A DNA stretch of 64,000 nucleotides from Scilla litardierei (GCA_030789695.1 CM061133.1:92851248-92915247); one strand, 5' to 3'. Shown: positions 22,547 to 34,679, counted from the stretch's first letter. The notes: generated by a model not told the origin, from the letters alone. Made by a program: numbers and translations.

Positions 22547-23799
22547 TCTCCCACTTGCACTTAGGCTATTTATCTCGGTATCTCATACCGTTATAGCATA
22601 TCAGTCACTTTGACATTTATATGACAAATCTAAGAGTGGATTTACTAACGAGTATCTACAACAAATTTTAATGGATTAATTAATACATCTTTTGATCACA
22701 CAGGGTTGATCCTTTGGAAAAATGATCTGGATCAATTTTTCCTGTCTTTGTATAGCTAACATTTATGTTATACAATCTAGATGTAAGGTCTAACATTTCT
22801 ATAAGTCAGTCTCAGCTCATTCCACTTTTCTTGTGTCAATATGTCGAGTACATACATGACACCCTAAGTCTCTATATATACGATTAAATCAAAACGATTT
22901 TGATTCAATGTATTATATAGATGATTCATTTAAGGTGGAAATTCTTTTTACTTAGTCCGAGAAACCGGAACTAAGTATACGAGTTGGCTCCCACTGATTT
23001 TAAGAATTACCTGGCTTAGTGCTTCAATATCATATCTAAATCATATTTAGATTTATATATAAAGACATAACCATATGGTAAGTGCTTTAGATGGAATGTA
23101 CTAGTGTCAGGTTCGGTTTGACGAATGAGTCAAGTCAAGATCGGTTTAAGGAATCTTGGCATTTGACTCGCTCAATCAAATGTCCTACACTGTACTTTTC
23201 TATTAACCACATTTAATATTAACTCTTTAATAACTAAATGCAGTTTATTAAGAATTAATCTTAATATGCGTATAATTCTGTTCACGCACAATTTATACGC
23301 CCCTGGAACCTATACTTAAATACCAATTGACCATAACATTAAGTCAGCTCCAAAAACAACATTTTCCGAAGCTTCGCATCATAACTTGAGAATTTCCGCA
23401 ATCAACTCAGAAAGCCACAATCACAGAAAATTAAGCCAATCTCTATCAAATTTTAATTCCAACAGAAAACGCAATTTCTGAGACATTCATTAAAACAACG
23501 GATTCATAAAGATGAACCGTAATCTTTTTATCAAATAAACTTTGATTGTAGAACACTCAATCATTGTTTTCAACCTTTAAGGAATGATACATTTTATTCA
23601 ACTAAAATTTAGTATCATCTCCTTCTTGATCATGTCTCTTGAAGTCTTTGAACGGCCCTAGCAGCAACGATTGCTCAGATTGCCGACCGTCCTCCGTACT
23701 TCTCCCAATCTTCGCTTCATTTCAGCCACCTGTATACATTACACATATGTCTTTAGTATCTCATACTATATGATTGGAAATAATTACGTTTTATTGAAT
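22547..23799 (-). other. E2 interior downstream of gag, no pol
   Basis: Aligns with 6700-7932 of E1. It starts with the polypurine tract complement TCTCCCACTTG; the rest is AT-rich and noncoding. No pol motif is seen. Confidence 0.75.
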
Positions 23800-24439
23800 T
23801 TAATTTGTACCTGAGGTAGAGGCATCAGTATGCCCCTTCTTCTTCTCTGCAAGGTAGATCTTACAGTTCCTCTTCTAGTGGCCAATCTTATGGCAATGGA
23901 AGCACTCAGATTTTGACGGGGCCCCCATAGTATTTTTCTTCCATTTCTTCGCCTTTGCAGGTTGCGGGACCTGCCTCTTCTTACCCTTGCCTTTCGGCTG
24001 GTCGGAAGAAGCAGAGCCAACAACCAATGCAGTCGACTTCTTCTCAATCTCCTCAAACTGCCTAAGCATATTGAGGAGACCAGGAAGATCCGTTTCAAGA
24101 CTGTTCATTATAAAACCAGTGATGAAAGGCTTAAATTCAGGAGTTAAAGACTTCAGGATAATGTCCACGGACATCTCATTGTCCAGGACAAATCCTAACT
24201 GGGCGGCGTCCTCTACGTACCCGATCATCTTGATAACATGATCTTGTATGGGCAATGCCTCCATCTTTGTGCCCCAGAGGTTGCTGGTGGCTTCGAACTT
24301 GGCAGCTCGAGATCGCTTGCCATATAACTCTTGTGCATTCAGAAGCATACTTTGAACATCCATATGTTCATGCTTCCTTTGCAGTTCATTACTCATCGAA
24401 GCCAGAGTAAGGCACCTGGCCATCTCTGCATCCCTCTGC
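23800..24439 (-). pseudogene. gag: Copia E2 Gag, C-terminal part
   Basis: Continues from MARCLTLASMSNELQRKHEHM to the TAA at 23800-23802. It holds the middle of the UBN2-type Gag, the lysine-rich region and the zinc knuckle, where a TAG replaces the Trp codon in GHWKRNC (near 23875). Athila B separates it from its N-terminal part at 35126-35305. E1 shows the unbroken order. Confidence 0.88.
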
Positions 24440-24444
24440 TATGG

Positions 24445-26056
24445 TGACGTGCGTTTATATTTCATATATTTACGCGCGTTTTCTTCCGTGTTTTTCTGTA
24501 TTTACCGCCGTCTTTTATTTTTTTCTCGTGTTTTCTTGTATTTTCTTGTTTTCTTTCACTTTTCCGTATTTTCCATGTTTTGCAGGAGTTTGCTGGCATT
24601 TGGGACGTAAAACGATGATATCATGTGTCCCCAGAGCAACGAGAGGAGTCACGCGTGATTCAGGGGGTCAAACGACGAAGATTGCATCTTTCAGCCCCTC
24701 ACCCGATCAGTTGGTCATCTCCAACCGATCGGGTGATGCACGCGTGTATCACCCGGACGCAGCTTGGAGCTCACGAGAAGTCGCCCGGTCGGTTCAGTGA
24801 CCGGGTCAAAAGCTCAAAGTCTTTGGAAATTCGAAGCTGATTTCCAATCGATCGGGTGACCTTCACCCGATCGGTTCACCTGTAGCTGAATTTCCACAGC
24901 CAAGACTCGGAGCTCCAACCGATCTCCTCACCCGGTCCGCTCCAAGATCCAACCGGTCGGCACCAAGATCCAACCGACTGCACCAAGTTCCAACCGACCG
25001 GTTCATACTGACCGGGTGAAACCCCCGCATTGCGCTGTGATTTTGTGAAGCGGCTCACCCGACCGGTTGACTTATCAACCGATCGGGTGATGTCGTTTTC
25101 TATAAATAGAACCCTAGGTTTCCCAGATTCGGGAGTTGGTTATTTTTTACTCTTTTCTTCATTTTGTGACGGCTGTAATTTCCCAGTTTTTGTAAGATTT
25201 CGGATCTTTGTAAAACTTTAGTATTATCTTAATTGCTTTACTACCTTCACATTCCTATTGTCTGATTATGATTTTAACGGTTCATTTTCGTTTAGATCGC
25301 TTTTTAATGAATATTTGTGAGTAGTTCCCAAATCTGGGATTTTGACGGAAACCTCTTTGGGGGCTCTTCCCGATGCATCCATAGGGTTAGGAAATCGATA
25401 AGGATTAGGAATCTAACGGTTACGCAGGGTGTTTTATTGTCATCGGCGGGAAAAAGACCGCCTTTCACCGTTGGGCCAAGGGGAAATAAACTTGGTGGTT
25501 GACTCCCTAGCCATAGCTCACGCCCTTAGCGTAGACGCCGAATCCTAGCGCGCGGGAGCGACAGGATGAGACGTTTGAAGTTATCGTTGCGAGCTTAGTG
25601 CTCCCGGAGTCGATCAGTGTTAATGGACACGGGAGTGCCCACTGATCAAACCCGGGAAGTCCAGTGTATCATCCTGGGCACCGACCGGAATATCGGGCAC
25701 ATGGGATACTGGTACCACTGTTAGAGGCAACGTCTCACCATTAGACCCTAATTCTGATCGCCATCCTACCCGTAGGCCGTATCGGCGAGAGTCGCTCGTT
25801 GGGGTGGAAACCAAAGTCCCGGGTTTTATTTTCTTATTGTCTATACCCTGCATTCCTTTACCGTGACAACCCATCATTCGATCTGGGCTAGCTCGCCCAC
25901 GGGGTGATTTCGATCCTCCTTGACACAAGCACATCCTAGCCTCCCTGTGTTCGACCCCCAAGCCACACTACAACACCGTGCGCTTGCGGTTACAAATATC
26001 TAAACCCTCACGCGGGTCTCCCGGCCATTTGCGGCTCGCAACCCGGGGGCACGTCA
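24445..26056 (+). repeat. Athila copy B left LTR
   Basis: 1,612 bp with 8-bp inverted ends TGACGTGC/GCACGTCA. Palindrome array at 24701-25089, TATAAATAG at 25101-25109, then a structured leader. The hairpin arms corresponding to 16989-17026 lie at 25611-25619 and 25640-25648, with one pair lost. Confidence 0.92.
24701..25109 (+). promoter_or_regulatory. LTR promoter of Athila copy B
   Basis: About ten CCGATCGG/CCGACCGG-type palindromes end about 10 bp before TATAAATAG (25101-25109). This is the expected start region of the element's full-length RNA. Confidence 0.7.
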
Positions 26057-26062
26057 AGTTTA

Positions 26063-26079
26063 TGGCGCCGTTGCCGGTG
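26063..26079 (+). promoter_or_regulatory. Primer binding site of Athila B (tRNA-Asp)
   Basis: TGGCGCCGTTGCCGGTG begins six bases after the LTR and matches the tRNA-Asp complement at 16 of 17 positions. Confidence 0.88.
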
Positions 26080-26253
26080 AGGCAACGTGCTTGTTATTTT
26101 AGGATCTCATGAACCCTAGTGTCTAGCTCTTATCCATACCTCGCGATAATTTTCGCATTCTTCCTTTTTCTTTTTATTTTCTCATTTTTATTTTTTATTT
26201 CTGATCTTATCTGTTTCTTTCCCACTTGTCGCTTCACGGGTGTTTTTTTTTTC

Positions 26254-27681
26254 ATGCACAGGAGTTCAAGAAGTCTCGACGACGTGATCCCCGTTGACCC
26301 AGAGATAAATGCCACCCTTAGGCGTTAGGCCGCCAAGAAGCGAAGAAGAGAGAATCCTGAAGCCATGTGGGAGAACACCCCGCCTCACAAGTCCCTGCTG
26401 GAGTACTCGATGCCTTCCATCGAGTCCACCTCCACCATCCGTCCTCCTGCTATTACGGCCCAAAGCTTCGAGCTTAAGCCATCTTTGGTGACGTGGATCC
26501 AGCAGGATCAGTTTTCGGGTGCACCCATGGAGAGTCCGATCGAGCATCTAGACTCCTTCTTGGAGAAATGTGACACCTTCCGGATTAACGGTGTCACAAC
26601 TGAGGTGATCCGACTGAAGCTGTTCCCCTTCTCCTTGCGAGATAAGGCCAAGCTGTGGCTTAGGGGGAAGGATCCCAACATATTCAACACCTGGGAGAAG
26701 CTCTCCAATGCTTTTCTGACGAAGTTCTTTCCTCCGGGGAAGACCATGAAGCTGAGGAGTGAGATCTCCTCCTTCTCCCAAGCCAGCCATGAGTCCTTGC
26801 ATGAGGCTTGGACAAGATACAAGGAGATGCAGAGAAGAAGTCCCCACCATGAGCTCCCCAAGTGGCAGATTATAAATCTGTTTTATAATGGGCTGAGGGA
26901 CGATTTAAAGTCTTCCATGGACGCCGCGGCTGGAGGGTCCTTCATGTTAAGAAGCGAAGAAGATGCCGGGCAAATTTTGGAAAATATGGCATCCAACAAT
27001 GAACGATGGTGTGACGAGAGAGCCACACCAAGGTCTGGGGGCATCCATAGAGTGGAAGACATCGACAAATTGTCAAGCAAGTTTGAGTTGCTGTCAACCC
27101 AGATCTCCGCATTGATGGTAGGCGCCGGTGGCGCCGGTTCACAACAAATTGCTGCGGTAGAATTCGAAGTTTTTGGAGAGTTCGACGGTGGTAACATCTC
27201 ACCACCGTTGGATCAAGCGAGCGCATTATTTTACAATCCTACGGGGAATGCGCCATTTCCACCACGAACCAACTCAAACCCAGCCTACTCTCCCAACAAC
27301 CGAAATCATCCGAACCTCAGCTACCGGGCACCTTACTAACAGCCGGCTCAGCAACAACATCAGACTTATCAGCCGGCTAGGCCCCAGCAGCAGTTTCAGC
27401 AGCAGCAATTTCAGCAGCAACAACCACCACCACAGTATCAACAATATGCCCCTAGGAATCAGCAGCCCGCCCAGCAGCAATACGGCCAACAGAGGGCCAT
27501 TTCTCCGGTTGAGTCCCTCTTGACTCAATACATAGCCAACCAGGAGAAAATTAATCTGAAGCTGGAGATGGGACAAAGAGTGCTCACTGATCAGGTGACC
27601 CAGCTGGGGTTGCAAGTGGCGAACCTTCAGAGACCGCAGAATTTATTACCGCCACAGCCTGAGGTGAATCCTAGGGGGTAA
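26254..27681 (+). pseudogene. gag: Athila copy B Gag with two stops
   Basis: Retrotransposon gag of about 475 codons. It starts at ATG 26254 (MHRSSRSLDDVIP) and carries the capsid-like domain with QDQFSGAPMESPIEHLDSFLEKC, WLRGKDPN and WTRYKEMQRR. It ends in a Gln/Pro-rich tail before the TAA at 27679-27681. No CCHC knuckle is seen, as in copy C. Stops at 26326-26328 (TAG) and 27337-27339 (TAA) inactivate it. The end AGGGGG-TAA is the same as in copy A, and the protease frame opens at 27675 in the -1 frame. Confidence 0.87.
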
Positions 27682-28985
27682 ATCGGACCTTGGCGCTCAC
27701 ACATGAGCATGAGAACGTGTCCGCTATCGTCTTGAGGAGCGGGACACAAATTCCTACTAGAGCGCCGACCAAAGAACCGGAAGCACCATTGGCCGTTGAG
27801 CGGCCAATTGAAAAGGTTAATGACGACGGTGCCCCGTCGCCAAAATTTGTGGCTCTGGAGGGAACCCCCGAAGAAGAGAAGAAGAAAGAAGAAGGGAATT
27901 TGAAGGTATTCAAGCCCGTTGTGCCTTTCCCACAACGGCTTGCCAAGGCAAAAATCGATGAGAAGTATGGCAAATTCTTTGCCATGGTGAAAGATATGAG
28001 TTTACAAATCCCCTTCCTCGAGGCCATAGAGACGATCCCCTCCTATGCTAAATTCTTGAAAGACTTGGTGACACGGGGATCTAAAAAAGAAATGGTCGTG
28101 TTAACGGCAGAGTGCAGCGCTCTCATTCAGCGTGCAAATCCGCACAAGCTCAAGGACCCCAGAAGTTTCTCTATCCCTTGCTCTATTGGGGAAGTGCAAA
28201 TCCAGATGGCGCTCGTCGATCTTGGTGCGAGCGTCAGCTTAATGCCCCTATCATTGTACAAGAGAATAGGGATGTGAGATTTAGAGCCCACCGGCATGAC
28301 ATTGCAACTTGCTGACCGTTCGGTCAAGTATCCGGTGGGAGTAGTGGACGACCTCCCCGTCGATGTGAAAGGGGTGCATGTACCAGTTGATTTTGTGGTG
28401 ATGGACATGTCGGAAGACAAGCATACACCAATTATTCTTGGACGACCCTTTATGGCAACCGCCGGAGTGTTGATAGACGTAAAGAATGGGAAGCTTTCCC
28501 TGAATGTGGGCCAAGAAAGAGTCGAATTTGACTTAGGCTTGTCAATGAAGCATCCAAACCCCCCGGACGATCCTAGTATCAATGTGCTGGAGAATGAAGA
28601 AGATAGAGCTGTTGAAACGAGTGCCTGGGAAGTGCTCTTGAGGAATCCCCCAGATAGCTTGGGGGACCTTGGAGAGCAAGTTGGCTCCCCTAAGAATGAA
28701 GTGGCTAATGAGGCTGTCGCGCGACATGTGATCCCTCCCGGGTTTCCTAAGTCTCATCCCACAAGGAGAAAAGCAAAAGAACCCATGGACCTCACCGGTG
28801 ATGAGGTCCGGATCCTGAAAAACATGGCGGTTGACGCCAATTTGAGGGAGAAGCCCCCGGATCCTGTCAACAAAGGGAGGGTAGTCGAGCAAATCTTTTT
28901 ACAGCCGCCGACTACACCGACAGCCACAACCTCTGGAGCTGAAGAGATGCCGGATTTTGGGCATCACACGTACCGCCCACCATGA
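27675..28985 (+). pseudogene. Athila copy B aspartic protease ORF with one stop
   Basis: ORF in the -1 frame relative to gag, with no ATG near its start, so it is probably translated as an extension of Gag. A lysine/glutamate-rich linker leads to the protease core: ALVDLGASVSLMPLSLY has the Athila-type DLG active site, then LADRSVKYPVGVVDDLP, PVDFVVMDM and IILGRPFMAT. One TGA at 28275-28277, at a codon where copies A and C have Gly, lies 15 residues after the active site. It ends DFGHHTYRPP, like A and C, and noncoding sequence follows directly. Confidence 0.87.
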
Positions 28986-29032
28986 AAATCACCAACGGGC
29001 GTCGAGATGGACGATGTTAAACAAAAGCGCTT

Positions 29033-29050
29033 CATGGGAGGCAACCCATG
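29033..29050 (+). other. Conserved post-protease hairpin, copy B
   Basis: CATGGG-AGGCAA-CCCATG, identical to copies A and C, about 50 bp after the protease stop. All three copies join protease to this element with no pol between. Confidence 0.7.
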
Positions 29051-29181
29051 TTCTAAACTGTTGCTTCGTTTTTTAGGATTTTTTCTACTTTATTTTTCTC
29101 TATTTTTATAAATAAATCCAGCCGAAACAATTTCTGTGAAGGAACTTAGGCGATTTTTGGGTTTTGCATAAAACAAGGCCT

Positions 29182-29616
29182 CGACCGATCGGGTGAGTTC
29201 TCACCCGATCGGTTGGTATGTATCAGCATACGGCCGTGTCTATCACCAAATGAACCGATCGGGTGGAGAGTGATGAGACCGGGTGACCTGGGGGAACTCT
29301 CAAAAAAATTTCAGAGTTCATCAACCGACCGGGTGACAATAGCCGTGGCCAGGTCGTTAACCGTGTGGGTAGTGCTGAACTTTCGGGAAATTTGGAGATC
29401 GCATCAACCGATCGGGTGAGTTATATCGCGATCGGGTGAGTGGCCAGGTGAAATATCACATGTTCTCGGGAAAGATTTGGGAAGCGGTCAACCGATCGGG
29501 TGACTATTCACCCGGTCGGTTCACCTGTAGCTGTTGGCCGACAGGAAACTTTCGAAATTTGCCTACCCGATCAGGTGAGAACTCACCCGATCGGTTCAGT
29601 TTTGCCCCTATAAATA
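29182..29616 (+). promoter_or_regulatory. Athila copy B internal promoter: array and TATA box
   Basis: About ten CCGATCGG palindromes, many in opposed pairs, end 9 bp before TATAAATA (29609-29616). Then come a C/T-rich leader and ORF3. Motif, orientation and distance match the LTR promoter at 24701-25109. Confidence 0.65.
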
Positions 29617-30042
29617 CCCCTACCGCACGATGGCCGCCACCCGACCCCCGAAAATCCCCTTACACACCCTCCAACTGTCGAATCGACCTCCTCCACTCAA
29701 CATACTGCCCCTAAACCCCCATCCCCACTCACTCCCATACTTCCCCACCCTCGCCACCTTGCCATCGTCGACATTCCATCATCAAAATACCCAAACCCTA
29801 ACCCTAGCCCCCAAAATTTTCGAAAACCTGTTTCTTGTCGGATCAGCGAGCGGCGGCTTCCCGAATTGCTTCCTCCTACTACGCGAGTCCCCCGGGAGCT
29901 ACATTGATGGGTAACACTTTTCCACTCTACACATCTCTTACCTTATCTGTAATGTCCTGAGTTGGTGTTATACCTGCTTCACCTACTTTATAATCATTAT
30001 AGGCACGCTCCCACTCTCCTTTTCGCCACCCACATAGTCGTC
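29617..30042 (+). other. Leader of Athila B ORF3 with candidate intron
   Basis: Pyrimidine-rich leader. A candidate 92-bp intron runs from GTAACA (29911) to ATTATAG (30002), followed 40 bp later by the ORF3 ATG. An upstream open frame from ATGGCC at 29630 ends at a TAA inside the donor; splicing would join it in frame to ORF3. Copy C does not preserve that frame, so I treat this stretch as untranslated. Confidence 0.45.
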
Positions 30043-31269
30043 ATGTCTAAGAAAGGGAAAGAGATTGCCTCATCTTCGCGCCGTCATCCGCTCTACGGCC
30101 CCTTTTCGCCCTCTTTCCTTGGCATTAACCCTTCTACGGAGGAGCAGTCTGACCGTTTGTGAGCACTACTTCATCGCCCGATGCGACCTACACTCTTTAC
30201 CGATCGCCCCACACTCGAAGCTCTAGGGCTTTCGAACGGCATCGGCAGAATTTTCAACTGTATCGGGTGCCATACCCTCTCTTACATCCATGCTCACACG
30301 CACCGAAATCTCACGCTTGAATTCCTCAGTTCCCTCGAGGTGTTTGACATGGGTTTCTCCTTCCGCGCTTTCAACTCTGATTTTTCTCTGGGTTTCATCG
30401 AGTTGAACAATATCCTCATTCTCCGTCACCCCGATCTTAATACCGAACATTCCACCCACGATCGAACTGACATCTACTCTCAATTTCAGGCTGATGGTGT
30501 TTGGCAACGATTTACCAGGTACACCGCCTTTCCACCTGAGGCTCTTGCCTCCTACATTATTCACCCGTGTTACCGCCTCGCCCATTGCATCCTCGCCAAC
30601 ACTGTTTTCGCCCGCGTGGATGTGTCCACTGTATCTAGGGATGAGCTTTTCTTCCTTTATGCCATGTCCGAAGACAGGATCCTTGGGCACATCCCTATGC
30701 CCATAAACACCGCTCATTGGATCATCCACGAAATTTTTGCTGTTAGCCGCGCCAATTCTGGATCCATCTGTTGTGGTGAGATGATCACTCTTATTGTCAG
30801 TTGTGTTTTGAGAGTGCCGCCCGACCTCCCTATTTTGCCTGGACGTAGCCGTATCGATCGTGATTAATTGATCGATATCAATATGCTCACCCCCTTCGGT
30901 GAAGACCGTGCAGTCTATCTCTATAGCCCCGCCTGCGCACCTTTTGCGATCCTGCCACCTTTAACACCTTTGCGGCTACCCTACCCCCCGTCTCGTCTGC
31001 CGTGGGAGTTTTACCCCGATCCTTGGTATTCTCCACTAGTGCATCTGCCACCCTTGGATCCTCCCGATTGGCACCCAACTGTCGGCCCACCCGGTACAAT
31101 CTTTATCCACCACAGCCCACCGGTACATATCGATCCACCCGTGCTCCAGCCTGTCGCCCCTCCTTCCCCTGTAGGCACACCCTCCTCATCCTTCGAGGAT
31201 TCTTTCATTCGCTATTCCCCACCCTCCTCTCCCTCCCCCTACCATTCTAGTACCAGTGAATCCGATTGA
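30043..31269 (+). pseudogene. Athila copy B ORF3, long form (Athila ORF-1-like protein)
   Basis: A single frame of 408 codons from MSKKGKEIASSSRR to STSESD, broken only by TGA at 30160-30162 and TAA at 30865-30867. Residues about 45-270 resemble the plant Athila ORF-1 family, with LTLEFLSSLEVFDMGFSF (near 30316) as the most recognisable stretch. The C-terminal third is Pro-rich and ends in a Ser-rich tail. It sits in the env-like position; function in the family is not established. Copies A and C carry a different 115-134-codon ORF here. It is preceded by its own array, TATA box and leader. Confidence 0.75.
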
Positions 31270-31568
31270 CTCCCCCCTTGCATATTTATGCATTTCACGA
31301 TCACATTTTATTTGCTAGCACGGTCATGTCTAGCTTGGGGACGTCTATTTTGGTGTGTTGTCCTGTTTTGTTTTTTCTTCTTTTTGTGTGTGTGCTTGTT
31401 TTTCCCCTTTTGAGTGTCGTGTCGTGTGCTTTTTGTCGTGTCGTGTGGTTTTATTTCGTTTTTCGCGTCGTGTGGTTTGATTTTGATTTTTCTTTATTTT
31501 TCAGTTTCGTATCTGTGTTTTCCTCGTTTTTCATTTCTTTTTGTGTCGGTGCATATTCCCCCCATTTT

Positions 31569-31613
31569 CATTGCCCTCCCGTACTCACTCTTATTGCATT
31601 GAGGGCAATGCAA
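31569..31613 (+). other. Potential bistable hairpin, copy B
   Basis: CATTGCCCTC (31569-31578) can pair with GAGGGCAATG (31601-31610), which is also part of the perfect stem TTGCATTG-AGGG-CAATGCAA (31594-31613). The polypurine tract TTCAGCTTGGGGGA follows at 31616. Confidence 0.6.
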
Positions 31614-31994
31614 GATTCAGCTTGGGGGAGTCGCACTTTGTGCGTCATTTGAGTCTTTTCTTTTTCGTCTTTGTGTCGTTTTCATCGTGTTTTTCTTTTT
31701 CTTTTCTTCCTTTTATCTCTTTCTCCTAGAGATGAACCCTATGATGAATCGCCAAAAAAATCACACACACCTAGCACCTAGCATCACATTCACTAACCCT
31801 AGGATTTCGAGTCCTCTTGCATTTCACGCATCGTAGGTCCACTTAGCTTTTTTATGAGTCGTGTGTCGTGCCTAACCGTGTGGTGTGCTTCTACTTTGTG
31901 ATTTTACTTTATATACCTGTCCAGGAATGACCCCTAGATTATCATGCTTCGATTTGAATATGCGGTATTTATTTCCCATGTCTGCTTCTGCATG

Positions 31995-31995
<1 letters not shown>

Positions 31996-32074
<79 letters not shown>
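31996..32074. repeat. TA microsatellite
   Basis: About 39 TA units. Copies A and C have only a short TATATA tract at the same place, so this is an expansion within copy B. Confidence 0.95.
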
Positions 32075-32076
<2 letters not shown>

Positions 32077-32680
32077 TGTACTTCATTTCGCATGTGTCGG
32101 GATTCCACAATTAAGGACTAGGATAACCTATTTAGCCTATGCTCTGATTAGCAAGAAATATCTCCTTTGCCCAAGTGTTTAGAATCCGATTTCATTTTTA
32201 TCTTACTTGGTGCAAATCCCCTCGTCGTGTACCGTTCTCCCACTTGGGAGAGTACACATGTATATATCCCAATACCCAAAAATCAAAAAAAGGAGAAAAG
32301 AAAAGGAAGAAAAAGGAAGAAAAATTTTGTATAGCACAAAATCCAAAAAAAAATAAATACAAATACCCAAAACCCAAAAATTTCAAGTGTGAATATTTTT
32401 CATATCTATCGAGAATAAAGGGAAGGCGAGAATTTGCACCGAGTGTTCTTCTCCACATCATCTCAACCCCCATCGTTTTCGAAAACACTTGGCTTAGGAA
32501 CTTGTTAGCTATTATCTAGGCTTTAGTGTGGTGATTTCCTTAACCATAGTTGTGGAGTCCCCGACGCATGATATGTTTCGATTCTCTCTCTATTCTCATG
32601 CATGCTTGAACTACATATATTCACCGCCTTATTCAATTCGAATTGATATTTGGGTCATTTCCTGGGTTTGCGTATATTCA

Positions 32681-34679
32681 GTCACCCGCCGCTCCTTTGC
32701 AATGCTCGCACCCCGCTCCGACCGAGAGGACCAATCGATCTGACCGGCCCGCTCCACCGCTCCGCATCGCAACCCCCGCTCCGCTGCAGCCCAAGCGTCT
32801 GACCGAGGCGCCCGACCGGTCTGACCGATAGGAACCCTCGCACCAAGCCTCGCCCCGCAGCCGCTGCACACCAAATCGTCGCAGCCCCGCATTCTCAGCG
32901 CACGACCGAGGGATTGTCCCGCATTGGAGGGGTACGACCGAGAGTCACTTGTCGCAACCCCGCACCCGTCGCACCGCTTGCCACCGTGGGCCCCCCAAGT
33001 TCTCCAGAGTTATTGTGGGTCCCCCAAAGGTCCCTAGGGCTACTGTGGGCCCCACCTAGGTGCTTGCTCTTTGAGGATTCGTCGCGTACGACGTCGTCGC
33101 ACGTCGTAGCCCGTCGTCGCACGTGCGAGCTTTGGAATCTGGAATCGTCGCCCCGGTTGATGCTCTGAATTTTCCAGCGAGGAAACTATATTGGCATCTG
33201 GACTTGGAGCGCGATCTTTTATTCCAACCCCCGGCGTCGCTACCCGACGCCGGTGTAGCTTTCGCGTCGTGTTGAGGTAACGTTTTGCACCCCTAGGACC
33301 CCCAACCCAATTGCATGCTAATCAAGACTAAAAATCAGTATTTTAAATTATTTTAAATGTTTTAGCAACCACTAATCAAGATTAATAAAACGGATGTAGG
33401 CCGGTGGACTTGTGCACGTAGGAATCGTGACTTTGGACTCGTTGGACGGTGTTTTCTTGACGTGATAGTTGCAGGCAAGTGAAACTTGCCAACTCTTGTG
33501 TAGGGCCATGTTTTTAGGCCACTTTCTTGTTCCTAGCGTAAAAGAGACTAGTCAGTGAAATGATAGCTGGCTAGATGCCTACTTGATCTAGTTTGACAAC
33601 GAAACTAGATCCGTCACCTAATTGATCTAGCTTGACAACGAAGCTAGATCCAACCCTTTAAACTTGTTGTTCATGCATACTAAACTGTCACGTTTACTTT
33701 TCTTATCTGTACGCACTTTTAACTGCCATGCATTGCATTCTACATGTCATCCAAGTTGATTGTTGCATTCGTAGCACACGCTACAATACTTGTACTCGTA
33801 CTACTTGTTTCTGGCTAGGTGCACCCCTAGGCCATACTTGTTTAAAACACTTCCTGGCTCGTGGTCCAGAAGCGGGCCTCATGTGTTGGCTAGAAACCAA
33901 TGCCCGATACACGTGGAGGGGTAGGGATAAACGGTTACTTGAGCTTAGGAGTGGCCTGATCCGCCCTCTAGCCAAAAGACGGAATCTCTGTGCACGAGGT
34001 GCTTACTTTTCTTGTCTTGTACTTGTCTTGTGAATGATTCATGTAATACTTGTCATCCATGCCATGCCATGCTCGTACTTTACTTTACTTTACTTTACCT
34101 GCTGCACCCATACTTTAACTGCCATGTCATCGCATCATGCTAGAACTGCTAGGTTGCTTTACTTGTACTTTCAGTTTCACTTGCACAAGTCTTCCAGACT
34201 TGCTGACATGTGCCCCTTTCTCTTTGGGTGTCACATGTTAGACCCTGAGCCAGAGATAGTTGTAGCGGACGAGGTAGTTGCTGACACTGAGCCTACGTTC
34301 GTCGAGGAGTTCATGGACACCGGAGACCAGTTTTAGAGACTGTTGGCATTGCTTTTGCTTTAGGTTGTTGTTAGATGTCGGTGCTTGCACCATTACTTTG
34401 TTGTTGTACTTTGTACTTTTGTTGGCCATGCTCGGCCTCTTTTAGACTCTTTTCTTTTAGCCTGGTGGCTTTTTCTGTGATGTTGAGATTTATTGCTATG
34501 GATATTCTGAGATGTTTCTTTTGTCTCTTTCGTTATTATTATCTTTGTTTCGTTTCGCGTTGCAAGGACCTGCAGTTTTAAATATGATTGACGCTTATCG
34601 GACTTGCAGCTTTGTAGCTTCAAGTCTGAGCGGACCTTCTCACGCTTCGCCTCCATATTTTTGGGAAGCGGGGCGTGAC
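32681..34679 (+). repeat. Tekay-type LTR fragment inside Athila B right LTR
   Basis: The part from about 33470 aligns with the X LTR (42120-43311): CAGGCAAGTGAAACTTGCC, the tract AGCGTAAAAGAGACTAG, the CACACGCTACAATACT segment and the end GGGAAGCGGGGCGTGACA. The first 800 bp is C-rich, with CGACCG-like and GTGGGCCCC repeats not seen in X, so it is a related but different family. The TGTAACG start is missing. The left junction falls in Athila interior and the right one inside the Athila LTR, so a deletion followed or accompanied the insertion. Confidence 0.75.

Larger units (their letters stand above)
31270..32680 (+). other. Athila copy B 3' noncoding region
   Basis: Collinear with 14051-15560 of copy A. 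It contains polypurine-like tracts near 31330 and 31617, the bistable hairpin, a TA microsatellite and an A-rich tract. It stops abruptly at about 32680 where unrelated Tekay-type LTR sequence begins, so the terminal polypurine tract is missing. Confidence 0.7.

Noticed and set aside
29630..29914. Separate 94-codon protein before ORF3 of copy B
   Set aside because: C/T-rich leader translation, not conserved in copies A and C; mentioned only with the splice hypothesis.
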